Positions 1 to 7,120 of a DNA stretch of 7,942 nucleotides are shown here, in pieces. Every line of letters begins with the position of its first letter. Position 1 is the stretch's first letter. The position numbers and the translations under genes were made by a program. The notes below the pieces were generated by a model. That model did not search any database and was not told the origin of the DNA. It was given only the letters and a program-made list of their open reading frames with translations. This DNA is from an uncultured Bacteroidota bacterium (GTDB taxonomy: Bacteria; Bacteroidota; Bacteroidia; Bacteroidales; SZUA-534). The DNA is taken from contig CALABN010000067.1 in the NCBI GenBank assembly GCA_937885735.1, positions 1 to 7,942 of the forward strand, given 5' to 3'.

Positions 1-553
<553 letters not shown>

Positions 554-661
554 GGGTTATTAGTTTAATTTGATCTATAAAAATTGTACTATAAAGTAAA
601 AAAACGCATTATCACCTATTTAAATAAATTAACAATAAAAAATACAACATCTGTCTATTAG

Positions 662-683
662 TGAAATTGTCTGCATAATTTCA
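662..683 (-). other. Hairpin in the leader of the collagen-like gene
   Basis: Perfect 7-bp inverted repeat (TGAAATT at 662-668, AATTTCA at 677-683) around an 8-nt loop. It lies in the presumed 5' leader, about 110 nt upstream of the ATG. There is no T-tract after it, so it is not a terminator. Its role is unknown, and a stem this A/T-rich may be fortuitous. Confidence 0.35.
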
Positions 684-752
684 AACAAACATTGTTCTTC
701 ACTTTTAATTTTATCATCTCCATTTTCCGTGCTTTATTTTCAATTGCACAAG

Positions 753-780
753 CAAAAGTAAACACATAACACAAAAACAA
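753..780 (-). promoter_or_regulatory. Bacteroidetes-type promoter for the collagen-like gene
   Basis: On the minus strand TACTTTTG (760 to 753) matches the Bacteroidetes -7 consensus TAnnTTTG at every fixed base. A TTG (780 to 778), the minimal -33 element, lies 17 bp upstream, slightly tighter than the usual spacing of about 20 bp. Transcription would start near 745-750 and leave a leader of about 190 nt before the ATG at 553. The placement fits the only downstream gene. The start site is inferred. Confidence 0.55.
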
Positions 781-838
781 GTGCATTTTTTAGTCAATTG
801 TTTTCCTATTTAGTCCCACATGTTTTCCTATTTAGTCC
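778..838. repeat. 22-bp tandem repeat next to promoter, two full copies and one short copy
   Basis: Two abutting 22-bp units (795-816 and 817-838) share 20 of 22 bases. Each begins CAnnTG (CAATTG, CACATG) and continues TTTTCCTATTTAGTCC. A degenerate, shortened third unit follows at 778-795: CAAGTG, then ending TTTAGTC. On the minus strand the repeats lie directly upstream of the -33/-7 promoter, spaced by about two helical turns. This is the layout expected for tandem activator or repressor sites (inference). No binding protein can be named. Confidence 0.7.
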
Positions 839-967
839 TAAAGTCTTATAAAATAAGCCTTTATAAATTATTACATTTCCATTCATTTTTCATAAAAAAT
901 GGCAATTTTATAGTAGTTATTTGTTCACAAAACAGCCTCAAGAACCATTTAAGATGAGAATAAAGAC

Positions 968-1000
968 AAAAAAAAACTGATTTCTTATACTAAAACCAGT
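968..1000 (-). terminator. Second intrinsic terminator downstream of the sugar operon
   Basis: Read on the minus strand, an 8-bp stem (1000-993 with 983-976, one G-U pair) encloses a 9-nt loop. It runs straight into nine consecutive T residues (976 to 968, the first one shared with the stem). This is a good intrinsic terminator shape. It stands about 270 bp past the symporter stop and would back up the closer terminator, insulating the collagen-like gene. Confidence 0.65.
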
Positions 1001-1104
1001 CTTTAGATACTTTGGCTACGCCATAAAAGTGGGCGTAAAACGACATATTCAGACTTATATCTTATAGAATCTCACAAATTAAGCCCAGTATATTTATTAA
1101 CAAT

Positions 1105-1164
1105 AAAAAAAGCAGAAGATTGACAATCTTTCATTAGAAAAATAATTGTCAACCTTCCTTTTTT
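1105..1164 (-). terminator. Likely operon terminator, bidirectional hairpin
   Basis: A 12-bp inverted repeat (1116-1127 with 1145-1156) forms a continuous stem with one G-U pair in the minus-strand RNA and a 17-nt loop. Four nt after it on the minus strand comes a run of seven T residues (1111 to 1105). On the plus strand the stem is followed by six T residues (1159-1164), but that strand would carry one mismatch. It lies about 115 bp after the stop of the symporter gene, so it is the probable 3' end of the operon transcript. Confidence 0.7.
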
Positions 1165-1269
1165 GCGTACATACATTTTGCCCTTCCGAGCATCATTTTA
1201 CTCGCAGATTGGCTAAAATGTCATGAAAGAATATACTCTATATAATGTTTTCAGAATTGGAACCAAATC

Positions 1270-2526
1270 CTAAACATTAGCGCTTTTGCGTTCCACCGAC
1301 ATTGAATAGAGCAACACCACAACAAAGCAAACCAAAGGAACCGCGTACGACACGTTAACTCCTGCAAGGTCGGAAATCTTACCCTGCAAAGGCGTGATAA
1401 GTGCACCACCTAAAATTGCCATAATCAAGCCTGAAGCACCAATCTTTGCATCGCCACCAACATTTTCAAGCGCTATGCCGTAAATTGTCGGGAACATTAG
1501 CGACATAAAGAAACTGATGCCAACAAGTGCAATGATGCAAGGAACCCCGGTTCCATTCAATGCCACAACCAAAACGCACAACAGGATATCGGCAGCCGAT
1601 GCCCAAAGCAACAACTTTGAAGGGCGAATCCATTTCATGAGCCAGGTAAACAGGAATCTTGCGGCACTGAAACATATTATGCAGACAAGGTAAACCGTAG
1701 CAGCATCAGCCTCAAGAACACCCAACTCACTCATAGCCAATCTAATGGTAAACGACCACACTCCTATTTGTGCTCCAACATAAAAGAATTGCGCTATAAC
1801 GCCGAACATATATTTTCTGTCCTTTGCAAGTCGGCGGAACGATTCCTTTACGCTGTTCTTGCTATCGTCGCCACCTTCAGGCATCCTGACAAGAAACATA
1901 ACCACCATAATTGCCAAAAGCACAAAGCCGAGTGTCATATACGTACCAGTAACAGCGCTCAACTCGTGAGCCTGCATAGCCGACAAGTCGGCATCAGACA
2001 TTGCGGCACGTTCGGTAGCGGATGCGCTTGACAATTCAGACAATATGAAATATGTACTCAACAATATGCCGGTAATGGAACCGAGCGGATTGAACGCCTG
2101 AGCAATGTTCAAACGCCGTGTTGCCGTTTCGGGCGAACCCATAGACAATATGTAAGGATTGGCTGTCGTTTCAAGAATGCTGCATCCACCTGCCAAAATG
2201 TAAATGGCAACAAGGTAAAATCCATAAGATGCAACCTGCGATGCGGGATAGAACAATATGGCACCACCTGCATACAGAATCAAGCCCAGTATAACTCCAC
2301 TTTTGTACGAGTATTTTCTGATAAACAACGCGGCTGGCAATGCAAAGCAGAAATACGAGCCGTAAAATGCAAACTGTATAAGTGAAGTCTGCGTATCTGT
2401 CATCGACATTATGCGCTTGAAGGCGCTCAACAGGGTATCAGTCATATTGTTGGCTATGCCCCACAAAAGGAATAGCAGTGTCACCAGGCAGAATGGCACC
2501 AGGTGTTTCTTTTCAATCGTCTTCAT
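1270..2526 (-). CDS. fucP: FucP-type MFS sugar:H+ symporter, candidate L-galactose permease
   Basis: The protein has 418 residues (E. coli FucP has 438) and is an inner-membrane carrier of the major facilitator superfamily. Hydrophobic segments are clear at about 9-27, 49-68, 76-95, 100-118, 144-163 and 193-213, with a comparable second half, giving 12 predicted helices. The FucP signatures are conserved: NNMTD at 26-30, YSYKSG at 72-77 and LETTANPY at 118-125. D30 and E119 match the two acidic residues essential in E. coli FucP (D46, E135) with identical spacing of 89. I chose the ATG at 2526. The frame stays open to 2643, but that extension lies mostly inside the preceding gene and its residues do not resemble a FucP N-terminus. 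The gene starts 28 bp after the aldo/keto reductase stop. FucP carriers take L-fucose and also L-galactose, its 6-hydroxy analogue. The neighbours favour L-galactose here, but substrate is inferred. Confidence 0.9.
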   Translation of the reverse strand: MKTIEKKHLVPFCLVTLLFLLWGIANNMTDTLLSAFKRIMSMTDTQTSLIQFAFYGSYFCFALPAALFIRKYSYKSGVILGLILYAGGAILFYPASQVASYGFYLVAIYILAGGCSILETTANPYILSMGSPETATRRLNIAQAFNPLGSITGILLSTYFILSELSSASATERAAMSDADLSAMQAHELSAVTGTYMTLGFVLLAIMVVMFLVRMPEGGDDSKNSVKESFRRLAKDRKYMFGVIAQFFYVGAQIGVWSFTIRLAMSELGVLEADAATVYLVCIICFSAARFLFTWLMKWIRPSKLLLWASAADILLCVLVVALNGTGVPCIIALVGISFFMSLMFPTIYGIALENVGGDAKIGASGLIMAILGGALITPLQGKISDLAGVNVSYAVPLVCFVVVLLYSMSVERKSANV

Positions 2527-2554
2527 TGTTTTAGTGGTTTTTACGTTATAGTTG

Positions 2555-3502
2555 TTATGAATTTTTCCAAGACACCCTAAACTGGTCGCCAATAATCTCA
2601 CGGACTTTTGCAACAACCTCCTCGTCTGCTGGTTGACTTGCAAAGGCTATGTTTTTCAGCACATTGGCCGAATTTGTTGTCGAGAACAGGTTAGATGCTA
2701 TACGGTTGTTGCCAACACTATACTGCATTGCCAGTCTTTCAATTGGATAGCCAATGCTGTCGCAATACTGCGCAGCCTTTGCACAAACCTGACGCAGCTC
2801 TACCGGCGCTGGATGCCAATCTGGCGCACCACGCATTGTCAGCAGACCCATTGAGAGCGGACTGGCGTTTATGACTCCAATGCCACGTTGTTCGAAAAAG
2901 TCGAGAAAGTCAATCAATTTGTCGTCGCACAGGCAATAATGGCAAAAGTTCAGTACCGACTCAACCGTTCCTGCGGGTACGTGCTCAACAACCCACTTGA
3001 GGTTCTCAAGTTGAAGGTCGGTTATGCCGACATGACCAACGACGCCCTTGTCACGCAATTCAACCAAAGCAGGAAGAGTCTCGTTTGCAACCTTTTCAAG
3101 CCCTCCCGGCAACGATGCCTGGAACTCAATGTCGTGAACATTTATAATGTCGATATAGTCAACATTCAACCGTTCCATACTTTCGAATACGCTGTCGTGA
3201 GCGCGTTTGGCCGAATAGTCCCAAGTATTTACTCCATTCTTGCCATATCGACCTACCTTTGTAGAAAGGATGAATTTGTCGCGAGGAATCTCCTTCAGAG
3301 CCTTGCCCAAGACCATTTCCGCCTTGAGATGCCCATAATATGGCGACACATCGATAAAATTGATGCCATTTTCAACTGCCGTATGCACGGCCTTAATACC
3401 GTCAACCTCGTTAAGCGAGTGGAATACTCCACCAAGGCTCGACGCACCGAAACCCAATGATGACAGTTTCAGTCCAGTTTTTCCAAGTTGTCTTAATTCC
3501 AT
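2555..3502 (-). CDS. Aldo/keto reductase, L-galactose (L-fucose) 1-dehydrogenase type
   Basis: The 315-residue protein is a soluble NAD(P)-dependent TIM-barrel enzyme. The AKR catalytic tetrad is complete: D51, Y56, K82 and H123. Several stretches closely resemble plant L-galactose dehydrogenase from memory: the start MELRQLGKTGLK, SSLGFGASSLGGVF at 14-27, INFIDVSPYYG at 47-57, HDIEF at 123-127, and the later INASPLSMGLLT and DWHP. The expected reaction is oxidation of the anomeric carbon of L-galactose to the 1,5-lactone, which rearranges to the 1,4-lactone. Bvu0219 of Bacteroides vulgatus is a characterised enzyme with this activity. L-fucose is a common alternative substrate in this family. 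The start overlaps the end of the zinc dehydrogenase gene by 10 bp, suggesting translational coupling. The best enzyme-level alternative is D-threo-aldose/L-fucose dehydrogenase. Confidence 0.88.
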   Translation of the reverse strand: MELRQLGKTGLKLSSLGFGASSLGGVFHSLNEVDGIKAVHTAVENGINFIDVSPYYGHLKAEMVLGKALKEIPRDKFILSTKVGRYGKNGVNTWDYSAKRAHDSVFESMERLNVDYIDIINVHDIEFQASLPGGLEKVANETLPALVELRDKGVVGHVGITDLQLENLKWVVEHVPAGTVESVLNFCHYCLCDDKLIDFLDFFEQRGIGVINASPLSMGLLTMRGAPDWHPAPVELRQVCAKAAQYCDSIGYPIERLAMQYSVGNNRIASNLFSTTNSANVLKNIAFASQPADEEVVAKVREIIGDQFRVSWKNS

Positions 3503-4488
3503 TTTACAAGTATTCTGAAAACCTTGCCCGGTGCATCACTCCATGCCTTGAGAGCATTGTCGGCATCAGCAGGCTCAATAATCTTGCTGATGAACGTATC
3601 AACAGGGGCTTTGGTTTGGGTTAGATATTTTATTACTGCTTCAAAATCAGACGGATTTGCATTACGCGAACCCATAATGTCGAGTTCTTTCTTTACAAAA
3701 AGACTTGTTGTGAGAGGCACATCGTTCTTTGAATATCCAATGCAGACAACACGGCCTGTAAATGCCACCTTGTTCACTGCCAATTGATAGGTAGGCACTG
3801 CACCGACAGCCTCAACCACAACGTCGGGCGAAGGAAGGTTCCACTCTGTGGCAGTATTGTAGGTGTAAGTTGCGCCGAGTTTTTTGGCAAGAGCCAGTTT
3901 CTCGTCATCAAGGTCAGCGGCTATAACGGTTGCACCACGAGTCACAGCACGAACAACTGCACCCAAGCCAACCATTCCGCAACCTATCACCATTACAATG
4001 TCGGTATCGGTGACACGACCACGGTCAATGGCGTGGAAGCCTACACTCATAGGCTCTATCAAGGCGGCGTCGCGGACTGACACCCCATTGCAAGGAATGA
4101 CCTTCTGCCAAGGCACGCATATGAACTCCTGCATTGCGCCATTGCGCTGAACGCCAAGCGTCTCGTTGTTCTCGCAGGCATTAACACGCCCACGACGGCA
4201 CGATGCGCAATGTCCGCAGTTTGTGTACGGGTTGATTGTCACAGTCTGTCCCACACTCAAAGTGCCAGCAGGGACGTCACCTGCCATTTCAACTATTGTT
4301 GCGCCAATCTCGTGACCTGGAATGCGCGGAAATGTAACCATTGCATTTCCACCACGGTAAGTGTTCAAATCCGAGCCACAAAAACCCACATATTCCAACT
4401 TTACCATAACCTCGCCACTTTTCAGCACTGGCTTTTCCTTTTCAACCAAGCATGCCTTGCCTGGCTCCTGAATTTCAATTGCTTTCAT
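3493..4488 (-). CDS. Zinc-dependent medium-chain dehydrogenase, probable L-galactonate 5-dehydrogenase
   Basis: The 331-residue protein is a cytosolic MDR/zinc alcohol dehydrogenase. Catalytic zinc ligands are visible: C37 in GFCGSD, H59 and E60 in GHE, and E145 in LIEPMSVGFHA. The structural zinc site is intact (C91, C94, C97, C105). The Rossmann fold has GCGMVG at 169-174 and D192 at the end of the second strand, which favours NAD over NADP. This is the family of E. coli LgoD (YjjN), which oxidises L-galactonate to D-tagaturonate, and Bvu0222 of Bacteroides vulgatus does the same step. It is preceded by a 143-bp gap and overlaps the next gene by 10 bp. Sorbitol, threonine, L-idonate or 2-keto-3-deoxy-L-fuconate dehydrogenase would be the alternatives on sequence alone. 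The galactonate assignment rests on the lactonase, UxaB and UxaA around it. Confidence 0.85.
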   Translation of the reverse strand: MKAIEIQEPGKACLVEKEKPVLKSGEVMVKLEYVGFCGSDLNTYRGGNAMVTFPRIPGHEIGATIVEMAGDVPAGTLSVGQTVTINPYTNCGHCASCRRGRVNACENNETLGVQRNGAMQEFICVPWQKVIPCNGVSVRDAALIEPMSVGFHAIDRGRVTDTDIVMVIGCGMVGLGAVVRAVTRGATVIAADLDDEKLALAKKLGATYTYNTATEWNLPSPDVVVEAVGAVPTYQLAVNKVAFTGRVVCIGYSKNDVPLTTSLFVKKELDIMGSRNANPSDFEAVIKYLTQTKAPVDTFISKIIEPADADNALKAWSDAPGKVFRILVKWN

Positions 4489-4631
4489 ATCTTATTTCAA
4501 AGTTTTTAATTCCTACCTTTAGAATAATCGTTTATTCCTCAACATTTTACACAAACCACTTTCTCAACAAAAAAAAATAAACTTCTCAACCTTCAACAGC
4601 GAAGCGTTTCAACCTTACAACATTCTCAACC
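4489..4631 (-). promoter_or_regulatory. 143-bp gap inside the operon with GTTGA repeats and a palindrome
   Basis: This is the largest spacer in the gene set. On the minus strand GTTGA followed by A or G occurs six times (starting near 4630, 4613, 4597, 4590, 4568 and 4543). Three of these are the exact octamer GTTGAGAA (4623-4630, 4583-4590, 4561-4568). A run of nine T lies at about 4569-4577. A 16-bp imperfect palindrome, GAATAAACGATTATTC, sits at 4522-4537, 34 bp before the next ATG, where an operator or leader structure could act. I found no convincing TAnnTTTG promoter. The T-run lacks a strong hairpin, so termination is doubtful. Confidence 0.4.
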
Positions 4632-5561
4632 TCACTCCGACATATTCTTAATGTAAGGCAAATCAGGCAAATCGTTGAATCCATAAAACTTGACGGCATT
4701 TTCGCCAAGGAACGATTCCTTTTCCTGTTGAGTCAAGTCGTTGGATTTCAGCACAAAATCGTACGACATACGATACGTAATTGCGCAAATGGTTCGCGGA
4801 TAGTCGCTACCCCACATCAACTTGTCGATGCCGACCGCATCCCTTGCCTCGCAAATAGCCTTGACAGCACCACGGAACGGATAGAACTCATTGTTAAACA
4901 GCCAAGTAATACCACCAGACTCAACAAAGACATTAGTGTTGCGAGCAAGCATTATCTGCTTCATCCAATGCGTTGTAGTGACAAGTCCGAAGTGCCCAAT
5001 AGCAATCCTGAGGTTCGGGCATTCGTCGATAACCTGTTGCATTTCTGCAATTTGACGTTCATCATCGGCAAGACACATCGAGAGAATCATTTTCCGCTCC
5101 TCCATATACTTGAAACACGGAATAAGGCTCAAAAGCGACCTGTGAACACGGTGTCCTGGTATTGCTATTGCCCTGAACCCCAAGTCATAAAGCCATTTAA
5201 TTTCCTCCAATATTTGTTCAGCAGACTGTTTCTGTTCGCCGTCCTTTTCCGAAAGTCCAAGATTTGGCATTCCACACACAAAGAAACGGTTTGGGTATTG
5301 TTGCTTCACCTGCAAAAGGTAATCGTTCTGAAAACCATCTATAACTTCCTGAACCACAACTGCACCGCCAACTTGAGCATAATCCATATTGGCAAGGAAC
5401 ACCTCTGCCGAATTTTTGCCGTCAATCATAAATGGTGGCAACATCTGGCGCTCCTCTCCAAAAAACATCGACCTGCCACGGTCCATCGTGTAGATTGGCT
5501 GACCATCAACCTGTGTATTCTGTTTCAACCACAAATGGCTATGTGCATCAACTATCTTCAT
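4632..5561 (-). CDS. Amidohydrolase-family sugar lactonase (COG3618 type), probable L-galactonolactonase
   Basis: The 309-residue protein is a metal-dependent TIM-barrel hydrolase of the amidohydrolase 2 family. Visible family marks are the HxH metal motif (H7 and H9 in DAHSHLW), H190 in IGHFG, D253 in WGSDYPR, and the closing ENAVKFYGF at about 289-297. COG3618 contains L-fuconolactonases and L-galactonolactonases. Bvu0220 of Bacteroides vulgatus opens both 1,5- and 1,4-L-galactonolactone. The expected role is to hydrolyse the lactone made by the aldo/keto reductase to L-galactonate. The gene lies 63 bp after uxaA and 143 bp before the zinc dehydrogenase. The ATG at 5561 places the DAHSHLW motif at the extreme N-terminus, as normal for the family. 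L-fuconolactone is the main alternative substrate. The family is clear; the substrate is inferred from context. Confidence 0.85.
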   Translation of the reverse strand: MKIVDAHSHLWLKQNTQVDGQPIYTMDRGRSMFFGEERQMLPPFMIDGKNSAEVFLANMDYAQVGGAVVVQEVIDGFQNDYLLQVKQQYPNRFFVCGMPNLGLSEKDGEQKQSAEQILEEIKWLYDLGFRAIAIPGHRVHRSLLSLIPCFKYMEERKMILSMCLADDERQIAEMQQVIDECPNLRIAIGHFGLVTTTHWMKQIMLARNTNVFVESGGITWLFNNEFYPFRGAVKAICEARDAVGIDKLMWGSDYPRTICAITYRMSYDFVLKSNDLTQQEKESFLGENAVKFYGFNDLPDLPYIKNMSE

Positions 5562-5624
5562 TTTTATTTAGGATTTAGAATGTAGGATTTACCATTGTGA
5601 ATTACATTATTAATTATTTCATAA
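5562..5624. other. 63-bp spacer with a 9-bp direct repeat
   Basis: Very A/T-rich spacer between uxaA and the lactonase gene. TAGGATTTA occurs twice (5569-5577 and 5583-5591, plus-strand reading), just upstream of the lactonase ATG. No Shine-Dalgarno, promoter or convincing hairpin was found. Confidence 0.5.
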
Positions 5625-7115
5625 TCAAAGTGTCACACCCGTTTTGAATATTGCAATCTCACGGAATCCGTTTTTCTCATTGTTCACCAACTGTCCATTT
5701 ACAACCTTCAGCACAAATTCGGCAAACTCTTCCGACACATCCGTCATCGGCTTGTCCTCTGCAATCACCCCCGCATTGAAATCAATCCAGTTTGGCTTGC
5801 GCAATGCAAGATTGCTGTTGGTGGAAATCTTCATTGTAGGCACGAAACTGCCAAATGGAGTTCCCCTGCCCGTAGTGAAAAGTACAATCTGGCAACCTGC
5901 CGAAGCAAGTGCTGTACTTGCCACAAGGTCGTTGCCAGGCGCACTCAAAAGATTGAGGCCACGCGTTTGCAGACGTTCGCCATATTTTAGCACGTCACGA
6001 ACAATGCTCTTGCCACATTTTTGCGTGCAGCCAAGCGACTTTTCCTCAAGCGTTGAGATGCCACCCGCCTTGTTGCCAGGCGACGGGTTCTCGTACACTG
6101 GCTGATTGTTGCTGATGAAATATTGCTTGAAATCGTTTATCAATGACACAGTCTTGTCAAAAGTAGCCTTGTCCTGGCATCTGTTCATCAATATTGTCTC
6201 CGCGCCGAACATTTCAGGCACTTCAGTCAGCACTGTTGTACCACCTTGCGACACAATCCAATCGCTGAAAACGCCAAGCATCGGATTGGCCGTAATGCCC
6301 GACAGTCCGTCGCTACCACCACATTTCAACCCCACACGCAGTTCCGACACAGGTTCGTCAGTGCGTTCATCCTTTGAACAGACACTGAATATCGAACGTA
6401 GCAAATCAAGCCCATACGCAATCTCGTCTCCATCAACTTTCTGTGTCTCAAACATTTTTACACGTTCCGAATCAATTTCCCCAACCAATTCGCGGAAAGC
6501 CGACAACTGGTTGTTCTCACATCCCAGCCCAACCACCAGCACCCCGCCAGCGTTTGGGTGACGCACCATATTACGCAACACCAGACGTGTATTTTGATGG
6601 TCGTCGCCAAGTTGCGAACACCCGTAATTATGTGGGAATGCGACAATTGCGTCAACCGAGCCCATATTGTCTTTGACTTCAGACGCAAACAACGCTGCTA
6701 GTTTTTGGGCTACACCGTTGACACAGCCAACCGTTGGGATAATCCAAATCTGGTTGCGTACACCAACTTCGCCCGAAGACCGCCTAAACCCACGGAATGT
6801 GCGTTTGCTTGTAGGCTTGACCTCTTCCAACTTTGGCAGATAGGCGTACTCCGACAGTCCTTCAAGATTGGTTTTAATGCAATTATGGTCGATGCTGACA
6901 CCCGCCTCGACATCTTTGGTGACGTGACCTATCGGGAAACCGTACTTGACAACATTCTCACCTGACTTCAAAGATTTTAGAGTGATTTTATGACCTGCAG
7001 GAATATCCTCTCTTGCAGTCAATCCGCCATCAATGTCGATAAAGGTCCCCGCGCTTACAGGTTGCAAAGCAACAGCCACATTGTCTGCAGGATTTATTTT
7101 GATATAGTGTGCCAT
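5625..7115 (-). CDS. uxaA: UxaA-type altronate dehydratase
   Basis: At 496 residues it has nearly the same length as E. coli UxaA (495). It carries both parts of the family: an N-terminal SAF domain (about 4-85) and the large dehydratase domain (about 105-496). Conserved stretches include GFRRSSGEVGVRNQ at 109-122, PTVGCVN around C131, FPHNYGCSQLGDDH at 159-172, GLGCEN around C198, KCGGSDGLSG at 263-272, PGNKAGG at 345-351 and LGCTQKCGKS with C362 and C366. Altronate dehydratases need a divalent metal, typically iron. The reaction is D-altronate to 2-keto-3-deoxy-D-gluconate plus water. I prefer the ATG at 7115 to the TTG at 7118. It starts 5 bp after the uxaB stop, which supports hexuronate chemistry. 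Related proteins dehydrate L-fuconate in some bacteria, so that role is a weaker alternative. Confidence 0.92.
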   Translation of the reverse strand: MAHYIKINPADNVAVALQPVSAGTFIDIDGGLTAREDIPAGHKITLKSLKSGENVVKYGFPIGHVTKDVEAGVSIDHNCIKTNLEGLSEYAYLPKLEEVKPTSKRTFRGFRRSSGEVGVRNQIWIIPTVGCVNGVAQKLAALFASEVKDNMGSVDAIVAFPHNYGCSQLGDDHQNTRLVLRNMVRHPNAGGVLVVGLGCENNQLSAFRELVGEIDSERVKMFETQKVDGDEIAYGLDLLRSIFSVCSKDERTDEPVSELRVGLKCGGSDGLSGITANPMLGVFSDWIVSQGGTTVLTEVPEMFGAETILMNRCQDKATFDKTVSLINDFKQYFISNNQPVYENPSPGNKAGGISTLEEKSLGCTQKCGKSIVRDVLKYGERLQTRGLNLLSAPGNDLVASTALASAGCQIVLFTTGRGTPFGSFVPTMKISTNSNLALRKPNWIDFNAGVIAEDKPMTDVSEEFAEFVLKVVNGQLVNNEKNGFREIAIFKTGVTL

Positions 7116-7120
7116 CAACC

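Larger units (their letters stand above)
554..1269. other. Intergenic region, about 716 bp, without a gene
   Basis: This A/T-rich stretch separates the 3' end of the sugar operon from the collagen-like gene. No credible ORF was seen on either strand; the plus-strand ATG near 1245 reads only a few codons before a stop. In minus-strand order it holds a bidirectional hairpin terminator, a second terminator, a 22-bp tandem repeat, a promoter and a leader of about 190 nt with one hairpin. No tRNA-like or IS-like structure was seen. Confidence 0.8.

Noticed and set aside
778..838. CRISPR array
   Set aside because: The repeats abut with no spacers, there are only two full copies, and no cas gene is near.
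1017..1037. Hairpin TACGCC / GGCGTA as a further terminator
   Set aside because: The stem is 6 bp with no T-tract on either strand, so it has no terminator support. I list no function for it.
2527..2643. N-terminal extension of the symporter to 2643
   Set aside because: It would overlap the end of the aldo/keto reductase gene, adds 39 residues unlike any FucP N-terminus, and the ATG at 2526 gives the family's normal start.
2888..3460. 190-codon plus-strand open frame
   Set aside because: It is antisense to the aldo/keto reductase, which has a complete catalytic tetrad. No domain is visible in the plus-strand frame.
4569..4577. T-run in the minus strand as an intrinsic terminator between the lactonase and dehydrogenase genes
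   Set aside because: The sequence just before it offers only 4-5 bp stems with bulges, too weak to support termination inside the operon.
4728..5585. 285-codon plus-strand open frame
   Set aside because: It lies antisense to the lactonase gene, whose family motifs are unmistakable. The plus-strand translation has no recognisable domain and is a shadow of that gene.
5644..6561. Two successive plus-strand open frames of about 150 codons
   Set aside because: Both are antisense to uxaA, low in complexity and rich in Ser/Pro, as expected for a shadow of a real gene.
7116..7118. TTG start for uxaA at 7118
   Set aside because: An ATG follows immediately at 7115 and gives the normal MAHYIKI-type N-terminus of the SAF domain.
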